Source of the DNA: Candidatus Margulisiibacteriota bacterium
Lineage (GTDB): Bacteria > Margulisbacteria > WOR-1 > O2-12-FULL-45-9 > XYB2-FULL-48-7
Direction: 5' to 3'
DNA length: 64,000 nucleotides
Assembly: GCA_041661965.1 (NCBI GenBank)
Contig: JBAZTH010000003.1
Span: 1-64,000, forward strand
A program made the position numbers and the translations under genes. Positions within the stretch are counted from its first letter, which is position 1. Every line of letters begins with the position of its first letter. This document shows positions 52,978 to 61,357 of this stretch, in pieces. The notes under the pieces were generated by a model, which was given only the letters and a program-made list of their open reading frames with translations, made no database searches and was not told where the DNA came from.

Positions 52978-53009
52978 ATATTATCGAAGAAAATAGCGGG
53001 GAATTTCAG
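52978..53009 (-). promoter_or_regulatory. Sigma-28-like promoter of kinase 1
   Basis: Minus strand: CTGAAATT, 15 bases, CGATAATAT, the closest to consensus. It places the transcript start near 52971 and so selects the ATG at 52961 with AAGGA upstream. Confidence 0.8.
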
Positions 53010-53047
53010 TTTGGCTGTTTTTTAATAGCCGGTGGAGATGTGCTAAA

Positions 53048-53902
53048 ATGTCAGTTATGAAAAGAATTATTCTGTTGGCGGCGTTAACCATTTGTTTTGC
53101 CTTTCCATTGTTAGCGCTTGGAAAGGCGACCCTCTCGACCGGAGCGATCGAACAGGGGAAGACCCTGGAAATTAAGGTTAGTTCAACTGATGGGATTGAA
53201 AATATCCGGGGAACATTTTTGGGCGAAAAGGTCCGCTTTTTCACGGCGGTTGACGGCTATCGGGCCCTGGTTGGGATCCCCCTGGAACAAAAGCCGGGGG
53301 TTTATCCGCTGGTCCTGACGTTGGAGCAAATTGAAACTCCCCCGCAGGCGATCAAAAAGAGAGTGAAGATCGTCAAAGGAAAATTTCCCGTGGTTTCTTT
53401 TTGGTTGAAGCCGGCGAAGAACAAGCTCCGCAGCCGGGAGATAATCAACAACGAATGGGCGGAAGTTGAAAAAGTCCTGGTCGTCAAAGACCCGGTCCAG
53501 CGCTGGAGCGGCAAATTTTCCTGGCCGGTCGAAGCCCCGACTTCCATGGTCTTTGGGGTGGTCCAGAAAGTTAACGGGAAGCCTTCCGGCCGTCACCGGG
53601 GCTATGACCTGGCAGTTCCGCAGGGAACCGTCGTCGCCGCTCCGAATGACGGCAAAGTTGTATATACCGGCCGCTTGCGGGCTTTTGGCAATACGATTGT
53701 CGTCGATCACGGCCAGGGGGTCCAGACCCTCTACTTCCACCTATCCAAATTTCTGGTTGAAGTTGGACAAGTCGTCAATCGGGGGGATCAACTTGCCTTG
53801 TCCGGCAATACCGGGATCTCCTCCGGGGCTCATCTCCATTGGGGGATGTCGGTCAACAATCTGCGGGTCGATCCGACCCAGTGGGTGAGAATGGAGTTGT
53901 AA
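53048..53902 (+). CDS. Secreted M23-family peptidase (LytM type)
   Basis: A 284-residue cell-wall endopeptidase. A signal peptide (about 1-25) is followed by a beta-rich region and the LytM domain (about 165-284): zinc ligands in SGRHRGYDLAVPQG (HxxxD), the GNTIVVDHGQGVQTLYFHL segment and catalytic SSGAHLHWGM. All zinc ligands are present, so it should be active on peptidoglycan. Its stop overlaps the thiE start as TAATG. An ATG three codons in is an alternative start. Confidence 0.93.
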   Translation: MSVMKRIILLAALTICFAFPLLALGKATLSTGAIEQGKTLEIKVSSTDGIENIRGTFLGEKVRFFTAVDGYRALVGIPLEQKPGVYPLVLTLEQIETPPQAIKKRVKIVKGKFPVVSFWLKPAKNKLRSREIINNEWAEVEKVLVVKDPVQRWSGKFSWPVEAPTSMVFGVVQKVNGKPSGRHRGYDLAVPQGTVVAAPNDGKVVYTGRLRAFGNTIVVDHGQGVQTLYFHLSKFLVEVGQVVNRGDQLALSGNTGISSGAHLHWGMSVNNLRVDPTQWVRMEL

Positions 53903-54912
53903 TGAGCAGCAACGCTAAGGTCTTAAGAATTATAGACGCGAACATTAACCGCTCCATGGAAGGGTTGCGGGTGGTGGACGAGATCGTCAGGTTTATCTTG
54001 AGCGATGAAGCGCTGACCGCCAAGGTCAAAGGGTTGCGCCATCTTCTGCAACAAGGGATCCGGCCGATCGGCAACGACTTTTATCTTTACCGCGAATCGG
54101 CCGGTGACGTTGGCCGGCGGTTATATCCTAAGAGCGAAGGCGAGCGAGCCGACCTGAAGTCGGTCTTTATGGCCAACATCAAACGGGCGGAGGAAGCGGT
54201 CCGTTGCCTGGAAGAATTTTCCAAGCTGATCAAAGCGGACTACGGCCGGGTATTTAAAGAAGCCCGCTTTCAGCTTTACGACCTGGAAAAAGAAATTATT
54301 CCTAAATTAGAGAAAGCGATCAAGCTCGATTTTGAGCTTTACGTCGTGACCGACCCGGCTCTCGATCATTTGAAAATGGCAGAGCGAACTTTGTCCTCCG
54401 GCGCGAAAATGATCCAGCTCCGGGATAAAAAGATCAGCAAAGAAGCTTATCTCCAGCTGGCGAAGAAGCTCGCCGTCCTGGCCAAACGGGCCGGCGCGAC
54501 CTTTATTCTGAACGATTACTGGGATTTAGTGGCGCAAGTTGGAGCGGATGGGGTCCATCTGGGCCAGGAAGATCTCGCCAAGTTAACGGTGAAGAAGGTT
54601 CGGGAGAAGATCGGCGCCGATAAGATCATCGGGCTCTCGACCCATAGCCTGGAACAGGCGGTCAAAGCGGCCAAAGCGGGGGCAGATTACATCAGTTGCG
54701 GGCCGATCTTTAAAACGCCGAGCAAGCCGCTGGGCCAGCCGGTCGGCTTAAAGTTATTAAAAAAAGTCCTGGTGACGGTCAAGGTCCCGGTTGTGGCAAT
54801 TGGCGGGATCGATGAGACTAATGTCGCGGAAATAAGGAAGGTTGGGGGACAAAGGTTCGCGGCGATCAGGTCGAGCGAGGCGTTAGCCAAGAAGATGGAG
54901 CGTGCTATTTAA
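53902..54912 (+). CDS. thiE: Thiamine-phosphate synthase with N-terminal ThiD2-type domain
   Basis: Joins HMP-PP and thiazole phosphate to make thiamine phosphate. The ThiE barrel (about 145-336) has IQLRDKKISKEAY, ILNDYWDLVAQVGADGVHLGQ, GLSTHSLEQAVKA, YISCGPIFKTPSKP and AIGGIDETN. The first 125 residues (IDANINRSMEGLRVVDEIVRF, RAEEAVRCLEEFSKLI) are the extension typical of cyanobacterial ThiE. I start at the ATG overlapping the peptidase stop; a start 63 bases upstream would be inside the peptidase domain. Convergent overlap of 30 bases with the next gene. Confidence 0.93.
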   Translation: MSSNAKVLRIIDANINRSMEGLRVVDEIVRFILSDEALTAKVKGLRHLLQQGIRPIGNDFYLYRESAGDVGRRLYPKSEGERADLKSVFMANIKRAEEAVRCLEEFSKLIKADYGRVFKEARFQLYDLEKEIIPKLEKAIKLDFELYVVTDPALDHLKMAERTLSSGAKMIQLRDKKISKEAYLQLAKKLAVLAKRAGATFILNDYWDLVAQVGADGVHLGQEDLAKLTVKKVREKIGADKIIGLSTHSLEQAVKAAKAGADYISCGPIFKTPSKPLGQPVGLKLLKKVLVTVKVPVVAIGGIDETNVAEIRKVGGQRFAAIRSSEALAKKMERAI

Positions 54913-56484
54913 AGCTTCTTCGAGAATTTCCGGTTGGAATGGGTCTTGGACCGCGATAAGTTGTGTTCTCAAGCCGGAGAACTGGATGTGTCCGGCCCGC
55001 TTTTTCGCCTCAAAAACCAGGTTATTGATAAAAAGAGACAAGGCTTCTTCTTTTCTTTGGCTCATGGTTCGGATTAAGCGAGACCAGAGTTCTTTCTCTT
55101 TTAAAAATAATCTTAAGCGATTGGCGTTAGCCAGGTTTCCGTCAACCTCTTTCATAAGAAAACCGCAAACCAGTGTTTCCGATTGATATTCGAGGGCCGC
55201 TTGAGCGACCCGGGCCCCTTTTTCCGGCAAAGCGCTGGTCATTACCAGTTGATAACCGATCAACAGTTCGTTTGTTACCGCCGAGGATATTCTGGCGGAC
55301 GGAGTCAGTTCCAGCATTTGGCCGAGGCGCGTTGTTGCCTGGGCGACATCGTCTTCGGTGCGGAGCTTGTTCAATTGTTTGCGCCAGGCGGAGAGCCTGA
55401 CTGCCAGCGCCAGCGTTTCCTTATTGTCGATCTCCCTGCCGGGGCCGTTCAGGTACTCTAAATTATCCTGCATTTGTCCTATTCCCGACAAGACGCTCGC
55501 TCTAATCTCCCGGCTGGTCGCCTCGACCAATTCCCGGCTGAAGCTGTCGATCGTTTCCGGGTTGGCTTCAAGAAAAACCGTTAACATAACAATCGTTTCC
55601 GGTTGGCGCAGCATGGCATGGATTGTTTTTTGAATGATCGGTTCCAGGACCGCCCGAATGGGCGCTTGGTCTTCCGTTTGATTAAGATAATAAAGCATAG
55701 GAAAAAAGAGGGGCTTGGCTAATTCCTGGACCAGTTCGAGCTCGACCGCGCCGCCTAGATTACGGGGAAGAACCTGATGGTTGGCGGTTTTTCCGGCTAA
55801 GGACTGCTGCAGGATATTGAAGACCGCCTGGGCGTGTCTTGATCGGGCGATCGCCCCGATGTATCGGACGGCCAGTTTTTCCGCGTTGCCGGGTTTTTGG
55901 GACGTTTTCCGCAAGCAATTGATGGTTGCCAACAGAGAGAAAACTGCTTGCGGGCCGATGCCGGTAAAAATTCGCTCCAGAATGTGCGCTTGACGGTTTT
56001 TATTGATGCCGTTCGGTAAAGGGAGCGCGGCGGCGATTTTACGGTCCTGATAATTTTGAAAGACGGCCAAGAGGGTTGTCGTTTCGCCCCTTTCGATGGC
56101 CGATCGGAGCCGTTCAACATAGCGCCCAAGCGCGATCATCGTCTCAAACGGATTCCGAGCCGCGGCCTTCGGCATAGTTCCTTGCCGCTGACTGTCTTTT
56201 AACCGCTCACCGTCAATCGCGTCCAGCAATTGGTCAAGATCGCCGTTGGCGCAATGATAACAACCATCGGCAAATAAACGACGATTATTTGAATCTGCCA
56301 GTATTTCGCAAGCTAAGTCTTCTTGAGCGGGATAAGTCCGTAAATATTTAGCCACGGCGTCGCTGGCCACTGGCGGCAATTGCCTGGCCAGCCTGCCCCA
56401 GGAGGCTTTAACTTCCGCCTTAACGATGTTTCTTGGCTTAAGAAGAGGCGGCGGCGCGCTTATTCGTTTTGGGAAGATGCTCAT
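54883..56484 (-). CDS. Hypothetical all-helical protein of the sigma-28-like regulon
   Basis: A 533-residue protein, no family recognised. It is nearly all helix with repeat-like pairs (LACEILADSNNRRLFADGCY, QAVFSLLATINCLRK, LAVRYIGAIARSRHAQAVF, ELVQELAKPLFFPMLYYL), suggesting a solenoid. It has no signal peptide or membrane span. The ATG coincides with the transcription start predicted from its promoter, so the mRNA may be leaderless. The gene faces thiE tail to tail and leuB head to head. Confidence 0.65.
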   Translation of the reverse strand: MSIFPKRISAPPPLLKPRNIVKAEVKASWGRLARQLPPVASDAVAKYLRTYPAQEDLACEILADSNNRRLFADGCYHCANGDLDQLLDAIDGERLKDSQRQGTMPKAAARNPFETMIALGRYVERLRSAIERGETTTLLAVFQNYQDRKIAAALPLPNGINKNRQAHILERIFTGIGPQAVFSLLATINCLRKTSQKPGNAEKLAVRYIGAIARSRHAQAVFNILQQSLAGKTANHQVLPRNLGGAVELELVQELAKPLFFPMLYYLNQTEDQAPIRAVLEPIIQKTIHAMLRQPETIVMLTVFLEANPETIDSFSRELVEATSREIRASVLSGIGQMQDNLEYLNGPGREIDNKETLALAVRLSAWRKQLNKLRTEDDVAQATTRLGQMLELTPSARISSAVTNELLIGYQLVMTSALPEKGARVAQAALEYQSETLVCGFLMKEVDGNLANANRLRLFLKEKELWSRLIRTMSQRKEEALSLFINNLVFEAKKRAGHIQFSGLRTQLIAVQDPFQPEILEEALNSTLHLLG

Positions 56485-56490
56485 ATCAAG

Positions 56491-56522
56491 TAATTATCGC
56501 CGGCTTCGTTGATAAATTTCAT
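56491..56522 (-). promoter_or_regulatory. Sigma-28-like promoter of the 533-residue helical protein
   Basis: Minus strand: ATGAAATT, 15 bases, CGATAATTA. The -10 ends seven bases before the ATG. The -35 box lies within the spacer of the divergent leuB promoter. Confidence 0.75.
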
Positions 56523-56537
56523 TTTTTTTGCTATTAT
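56509..56537 (+). promoter_or_regulatory. Sigma-70-type promoter of leuB
   Basis: TTGATA (56509-56514), 17 bases, TATTAT (56532-56537), followed by GAAGGGAG before the ATG at 56570. It overlaps the divergent sigma-28-like promoter, so use of one may block the other. Confidence 0.65.
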
Positions 56538-56569
56538 TTATACGACGTGAATTGAAGGGAGAAAATAAA

Positions 56570-57622
56570 ATGACATATAAAATTGCGGTAATTGGCGGAG
56601 ACGGAACAGGCCCGGAGGTTGTCGCTGAAGGCTTAAAGGTCTTAAAAGCGGTCGCGAAAAAGTACAATTTCAAATACGAACTCAAGGATTTCGACTTTTC
56701 CGGGGAACGCTATCTCAAGACCGGCCAACTGGTGACCGATGAAGATGTCGCCGAACTCAAGAAATACAACGCTATTTATTTAGGGGCGGTCGGCAGTCCG
56801 GATGTCAAGCCGGGGATCCTGGAACACGGCGTCTTGCTCAAACTGCGCTTTGCCCTCGATCAATACATCAATCTTCGCCCGGTCAAGCTTTATCCCAATG
56901 TCTGGACGCCGGTCAAAGATAAAGGACCGGACGAGATCGACTTTGTCGTCGTTCGGGAAAACAGCGAAGGCCTTTACGTCGGTACCGGCGGCTTCCTGAA
57001 AAAGGGGACCCCGGACGAAGTGGCGACCCAGGTTTCAGTGAATACCCGCAAGGGAGTGGAACGCTGTCTCCGCTACGCCTTCGAAATCGCCAGGAAGCGA
57101 AACAAACGGAAACAGCTGACCCTGGTCGGCAAGACCAATGTTTTGACCTACGCTTTTGATCTCTGGGAGCGGGCCTTCCATGAGATCGGGGAAAAGGACT
57201 ATCCCGATATTAAACGGGAATACGCCCACGTCGACGCGACTTGCATGTGGTTCGTGAAGAACCCGGAATGGTTCGACGTTATCGTGACCGACAACCTGTT
57301 CGGCGACATCATTACCGACCTGGGGGCGATGATCCAGGGGGGGATGGGGATCGCGGCCGGCGGCAACATTAACCCGCAGGGGGTCTCGATGTTCGAGCCG
57401 ATCGGCGGCTCGGCCCCGAAATACACCGGCAAGAACGTCATCAATCCTTTGGCGGCGATCGGCGCCATGCAGCTCCTCTTAAGCAACCTGGGGGAAGAAA
57501 AGGCGGCCGCCGACATCGAAGCGGCGATCATCAAGACCGTGGCCAAGATGCCCTCGCAAGCGGCCGGCAAGATGGGGATGGGGACGAAGGAAGTCGGGGA
57601 CAGCGTTGTTGCTAACCTCTGA
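56570..57622 (+). CDS. leuB: 3-isopropylmalate dehydrogenase
   Basis: Third leucine-pathway enzyme. The 350 residues show IAVIGGDGTGPEVVAE, VRENSEGLYVGTGG, TDNLFGDIITDLGAMIQGGMG-type metal/substrate loop and FEPIGGSAPKYTGK. The start with MTYKIAV behind AAGGGAG is preferred to one 14 codons earlier. Homologs include tartrate and isocitrate dehydrogenases; the nearby leuD supports the leucine role. Confidence 0.9.
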   Translation: MTYKIAVIGGDGTGPEVVAEGLKVLKAVAKKYNFKYELKDFDFSGERYLKTGQLVTDEDVAELKKYNAIYLGAVGSPDVKPGILEHGVLLKLRFALDQYINLRPVKLYPNVWTPVKDKGPDEIDFVVVRENSEGLYVGTGGFLKKGTPDEVATQVSVNTRKGVERCLRYAFEIARKRNKRKQLTLVGKTNVLTYAFDLWERAFHEIGEKDYPDIKREYAHVDATCMWFVKNPEWFDVIVTDNLFGDIITDLGAMIQGGMGIAAGGNINPQGVSMFEPIGGSAPKYTGKNVINPLAAIGAMQLLLSNLGEEKAAADIEAAIIKTVAKMPSQAAGKMGMGTKEVGDSVVANL

Positions 57623-57626
57623 ACTT

Positions 57627-58247
57627 CTATATTCCCGCGAGTTTTCGTAAAAATATATCAGCGGCAGTTTTCAGTTTTTGGAGCGGGATGAGCTGGTTCG
57701 GACCTTGGCCTAAAGATAAGACCATCATTTGTCCGGTGAATTTGGCGAGCGGACCAAACATATTGTCGAGTTCTTTTTGGGCGAAGCTATCGGTATCGGA
57801 CAACTTGACATGGTTCGGCTCGACCGGTCTGGTGACCGGGAAGCCAGGGCAGGGGACCATTGTTAATTCGCTCTCGTCAGCATTGAAGGCCGGTAAGGCC
57901 AAGCTAGTTACTCTTTTTAGATAGACATCGTCGCAAAAAGCAATCAGTCCGCAATAATCTTGATAATGATCGGAGTTTTGCAGCAGTTCGCGCAGGTCAC
58001 GGGGGAGGGCCGCCTTTTCAACCCCTAGGAGGACCTTGAGCTGTTGGGGATTATATTGTGGTTGATTGGTCTGCCAATCATGAATTATTCGTCCCACTTC
58101 ATTTATTGTCGACAAAGGCCGCGCTTTTATTCTGGTTAGAAGCATGATTTCGGAGTTTAAGGAAACAGTATAGCAACGGACCCCGGCCCGGTAGGTTCGT
58201 GGTTGGAATGTTATTCGGTGTTGGGCATCTAAGGTCATATTGATCAT
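57627..58247 (-). CDS. Kinase-companion protein B (hypothetical)
   Basis: A 206-residue protein related in pattern to companion A at 51021 (shared TYRAG/TYRAS, xDWQT, PGF and SLGQ segments in the same order, similar length). No known domain. It follows kinase 2 on the same strand with a gap of 79 bases and has its own promoter. The predicted transcript begins only a few bases before the first ATG, so the leader is very short; the ATG three codons in is an alternative. Confidence 0.6.
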   Translation of the reverse strand: MINMTLDAQHRITFQPRTYRAGVRCYTVSLNSEIMLLTRIKARPLSTINEVGRIIHDWQTNQPQYNPQQLKVLLGVEKAALPRDLRELLQNSDHYQDYCGLIAFCDDVYLKRVTSLALPAFNADESELTMVPCPGFPVTRPVEPNHVKLSDTDSFAQKELDNMFGPLAKFTGQMMVLSLGQGPNQLIPLQKLKTAADIFLRKLAGI

Positions 58248-58260
58248 TTGTTTTCTCTAT

Positions 58261-58292
58261 ATAACATCGGCAGGGGAGAGCTTTAATTTCAG
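58261..58292 (-). promoter_or_regulatory. Sigma-28-like promoter of companion gene B
   Basis: Minus strand: CTGAAATT, 15 bases, CGATGTTAT. The -35 is perfect and the -10 keeps CGAT and the final AT. Confidence 0.65.
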
Positions 58293-58326
58293 TGGATTTA
58301 TGATGAGGGGGAGCGTTTTAACTGGC

Positions 58327-59610
58327 TTAAAATGGGTAGGGCTGTTCTTCTGAAACCCCGGTTACTTCCGCTACTTCGCTGGCCGGCAGCATTTGGTAAA
58401 CCTCATATTCTTCTATACTTTTTGCTAACCGTTGGGCTTGTCGCAGGGAAGCGATTAGTTCGTTTAACTCACTCGGGCGCTTAGCCGGGTCCTTATCAGT
58501 CATGCTTTGAATGATGTTATCCAGCCGAGAATGTAAACCATTGAGGACGGGACTAAGCCAAATAGCGTTTCGACCTTCAAATCTTTCGGTGATCGCGGCT
58601 TTGGGCAAATTTGGAAAAGGCTCATTGATCTGATTATTTGCCACCGCGAGAAAGCTCCCGCCTCTCATTGGGTTGGTACTCCAGGCGAGCAGACCATAGA
58701 GGATTATTCCCAGGGAATAAATATCATACGCTGGTCCGAAAGAAGAGATCATTTCTGAAGAATATAAATGTCCAAAAGCTTCTGGCGGCATATAATTAAG
58801 TGTTCCTTTAACTACGCCTTGTTTGATGTCTTTATCTTCTTTGCCAATTTCAATAGCCAGACCAAGATCTATTAGGAAGGCTTTGAGACCAATATTTATT
58901 TCATTAGTAATAAGAATGTTCCCCGGTTTTAGGTCCCGGTGAATCAGACCATTGCTATTGATTGATTTGAGCGCTCCAAGCATTTGAATCGCGATCTCTA
59001 CCGTCTGATTAACCGTTAAAGAATTGCTTTCCAAGTAATAATTTAAGGACGGCCCGTCGAGATCCCGCATTGCCAGATAGTAAGGAGTGTTGCCGGAGCT
59101 ATCCGGTCTTGAATTTGGCAGAGGCCCTGATTCGACATGCTCAGGGATCCCCAGCGAAACATTGTTTTCAACCGGATTTGAAGTGGTGATTTTTTCCAGG
59201 GCCGCCGCTTCGGAAATTAAGGCTCGTGCCATTCTGTTTTCGGCGCATTTAATGATTACCTTAGTTGAAGCTAGCTCTTTCATACTTTCCAAGGCCTTTA
59301 AGCCTGATCTGGTGATAGTAAGCCGACAAAGATCAAACAGATCGGCGTCAATAGCGTCCAGTTTGGCCAGATTAATTTTTTTTAGCTTAGCGATCCCTAG
59401 GGAGCGCAACTGTTCGAGGCCTAACATTTGTAGTTTTTTTAAGTCGATCGCTCGATAGGCGGTGGACATTCCTCCCTGTTCAGATAATTTGGAGGTGATC
59501 AAATATCTTCTAAGATAGATCTGTCCAACGCGAAGGTTATCGCTTCTGATCTCTCGGTTGACCGGGTGAGGGGTTCGCCCGATATTTACCGCGGCTGATG
59601 AGTAGGACAT
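58327..59610 (-). CDS. Ser/Thr protein kinase with insert in the N-lobe (kinase 2)
   Basis: A 427-residue Hanks-type kinase. The glycine loop EQGGMSTAYRAIDLKKL is followed by an insert of about 60 residues rich in Leu/Lys/Ala before the ATP-site Lys (VIIKCAEN). The catalytic loop is HRDLKPGNILI, the metal motif IDLGLA has DLG in place of DFG, and YMPPEAFGH is the APE-equivalent. Kinase 1 has the same RAIDLKKL junction and insert, so the two form a subfamily. GAGGAGAG precedes the ATG. It separates leuB from leuD. Confidence 0.87.
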   Translation of the reverse strand: MSYSSAAVNIGRTPHPVNREIRSDNLRVGQIYLRRYLITSKLSEQGGMSTAYRAIDLKKLQMLGLEQLRSLGIAKLKKINLAKLDAIDADLFDLCRLTITRSGLKALESMKELASTKVIIKCAENRMARALISEAAALEKITTSNPVENNVSLGIPEHVESGPLPNSRPDSSGNTPYYLAMRDLDGPSLNYYLESNSLTVNQTVEIAIQMLGALKSINSNGLIHRDLKPGNILITNEINIGLKAFLIDLGLAIEIGKEDKDIKQGVVKGTLNYMPPEAFGHLYSSEMISSFGPAYDIYSLGIILYGLLAWSTNPMRGGSFLAVANNQINEPFPNLPKAAITERFEGRNAIWLSPVLNGLHSRLDNIIQSMTDKDPAKRPSELNELIASLRQAQRLAKSIEEYEVYQMLPASEVAEVTGVSEEQPYPF

Positions 59611-59626
59611 TAATATCTCTCTCCTC

Positions 59627-59645
59627 AGGCCTAACCAATAGGCCT
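59627..59645. repeat. Hairpin at the 5' end of the kinase 2 transcript
   Basis: aggccta-accaa-taggcct, 7-bp perfect stem and 5-base loop. It begins at about the first transcribed base predicted from the promoter and ends just before the ribosome site, so it may stabilise the mRNA or limit translation. Confidence 0.6.
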
Positions 59646-59652
59646 TCTGCTT

Positions 59653-59684
59653 ATATTATCGAATATATCGGGGGAAAACTTGCG
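59653..59684 (-). promoter_or_regulatory. Sigma-28-like promoter of kinase 2
   Basis: Minus strand: CGCAAGTT (5 of 8 to consensus), 15 bases, CGATAATAT (perfect). Confidence 0.6.
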
Positions 59685-59749
59685 CAAAGGCCAGTCATAT
59701 ATTTGGCGTAAAATAAGTAAATACTGGGAGTGTAAGTAGGGGCGGGCAG

Positions 59750-60229
59750 TTACCGGTGTTTTAAATAATTGATCAGCCCGCCCTTGTCGACGATCTTTTG
59801 CATGAACTCGGGGAAGGCTTGTGCTTTATAGGTTTTACCGCTGGTTTTGTCTTTTATCGTCCCGCTGGATAGTTCAACTTCGAGCTTGTCCCCTTCATTT
59901 ATTTCTTCCGCCGCCTGGGGTGATTCCAGAATGGGGAGGCCGATATTGATGGCGTTCCGGTAAAAGATCCGGGCGAACGACTTGGCGATCACCGCCGAGA
60001 TCCCAGCCGCCTTGAGGGCGATGGGGGCGTGTTCGCGCGACGAGCCGCAACCGAAGTTATCCCCGGCGACGATAAAGTCGCCCGGGTTCATTTTGTCGAC
60101 CCATTCCGAGTCGGCGTCCATCATGGCGTACTGGGCGAGCTCGGCCGGGTCGGAGGTATTGAGGTACCTGGCCGGGATGATCAGGTCGGTATCGATATTA
60201 TTACCGAATTTCCACGCTTTACCTTGCAT
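59750..60229 (-). CDS. leuD: 3-isopropylmalate dehydratase small subunit
   Basis: Small swivelling subunit of isopropylmalate isomerase. The 159 residues show [37 protein letters not shown] and [12 protein letters not shown], all diagnostic. The length (about 160) is that of the archaeal/thermophile-like short form. The large subunit leuC is not in the window. leuB lies 2.1 kb away on the opposite strand with a kinase cassette between. Confidence 0.93.
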   Translation of the reverse strand: MQGKAWKFGNNIDTDLIIPARYLNTSDPAELAQYAMMDADSEWVDKMNPGDFIVAGDNFGCGSSREHAPIALKAAGISAVIAKSFARIFYRNAINIGLPILESPQAAEEINEGDKLEVELSSGTIKDKTSGKTYKAQAFPEFMQKIVDKGGLINYLKHR

Positions 60230-60275
60230 AACATCACTATTTTAGCACCCTTAAAGCGGGACTTCAATAAATCCC

Positions 60276-60307
60276 CTGAAATTTTCTCCTCCAAATATCG
60301 ATAATTT
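60276..60307 (+). promoter_or_regulatory. Sigma-28-like promoter of the 311-residue hypothetical gene
   Basis: CTGAAATT (60276-60283), 15 bases, CGATAATTT (60299-60307). A GGCGGGAA ribosome site precedes the ATG at 60357. Confidence 0.78.
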
Positions 60308-60356
60308 TTTAGAGAGCGGCAGCTCCGCGCTTAAAAAAATTTATAAAGGCGGGAAC

Positions 60357-61292
60357 ATGATAATTAAAACGGGATTGCGGAACGCCGGTTCTTTCCCCGC
60401 GCGGACTGCCGGTTATGAAATATTTCCGAGCCGCAACGGCCGGATCGCGGCTTGCCAGCCTTACAAATATCCCACCAGAGACAACGACCTTGCGGTCGGC
60501 GAACAGGTCTTTCAGGCCGATAACCGGCAAGAGTATCTTTCGGTCCGCCTCACCATGTCCCATCTTTTCTCGGCCATGGGGGCCGACAGCCGCGGCCAGG
60601 CGGTTGAAAACAAGGCGGTCATTACTTCTCCCGGACTGGTCCCGGCGGAGATCGAACGATCTTTCAGCCTGGCCGGACCGGAATTCGCCGCCGATTTTGC
60701 CGGCCTCGCCAATATCGTTTTTTGCCCGCTGGTTTTAGAGGTTGACGATCGCGGGGTCCGCTGGTCGCCGGGTTTTGAATTGGGGATGTTTTATCACGAA
60801 CCGGTGCTTCAAAGATCTTTTTTAAGCCAAGCGAAGTATCTTGACGATCCGGCCAGGATCGTCTTTGTCAGCGCTTTTTCCGCGGAAAAACTCCCGATCC
60901 CGGGAGAAGAACTTCACTGGAGCTTAAGTTTTCTGGTCGGTCGGGTCAAGATCAATGCTTTGGCGGTTGCCAAAGGCTTATCGGATTTCGGGGAGAGCGC
61001 CCGGGATTGCTACGCCCAGATCTATCAGATCAGACTGACCCAGAACTTGCTGGAACAGACTTTGGCCGCTGACCCAAGTTTCAATTCTAATAGTAAATTC
61101 ATGATTATCCTGAAGTACTTGATCGGTTTCGACCAAATGGTCGGCAAAGCGGCCAACCTGATGACCCCGGCTGAAAAACAGCGCTTGGCGGGCTTGTTCG
61201 GCGGGGAGAGCGTCGATACCACACGACGTTATAACCAGGCTTTTGTGGAAGCGATGCTGGGGACCGTAGACAAAGAGCCGACTGCGAGTTAA
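60357..61292 (+). CDS. Hypothetical protein before kinase 3
   Basis: A 311-residue protein, no family recognised. A basic, Tyr/Asn-rich first 50 residues lead into a mixed alpha/beta region (FAGLANIVFCPLVLEVDDRG, IVFVSAFSAEKLPIPGEELHWSLSF is part of one stretch) and a helical end. Genes of unknown function sit beside each of the other kinases too; I see no clear sequence match to companions A and B. It has its own promoter and precedes kinase 3 by 65 bases. Confidence 0.6.
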   Translation: MIIKTGLRNAGSFPARTAGYEIFPSRNGRIAACQPYKYPTRDNDLAVGEQVFQADNRQEYLSVRLTMSHLFSAMGADSRGQAVENKAVITSPGLVPAEIERSFSLAGPEFAADFAGLANIVFCPLVLEVDDRGVRWSPGFELGMFYHEPVLQRSFLSQAKYLDDPARIVFVSAFSAEKLPIPGEELHWSLSFLVGRVKINALAVAKGLSDFGESARDCYAQIYQIRLTQNLLEQTLAADPSFNSNSKFMIILKYLIGFDQMVGKAANLMTPAEKQRLAGLFGGESVDTTRRYNQAFVEAMLGTVDKEPTAS

Positions 61293-61308
61293 AAAACCGC
61301 TTATAAAA

Positions 61309-61340
61309 CTGCAATTTTTGTCAATTTGTTACGATAATAT
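61309..61340 (+). promoter_or_regulatory. Sigma-28-like promoter of kinase 3
   Basis: CTGCAATT (61309-61316), 15 bases, CGATAATAT (61332-61340). The -35 has C for A at the fourth base, as at kinase 4. Confidence 0.75.
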
Positions 61341-61357
61341 AATAGAGGGAGTACCCT

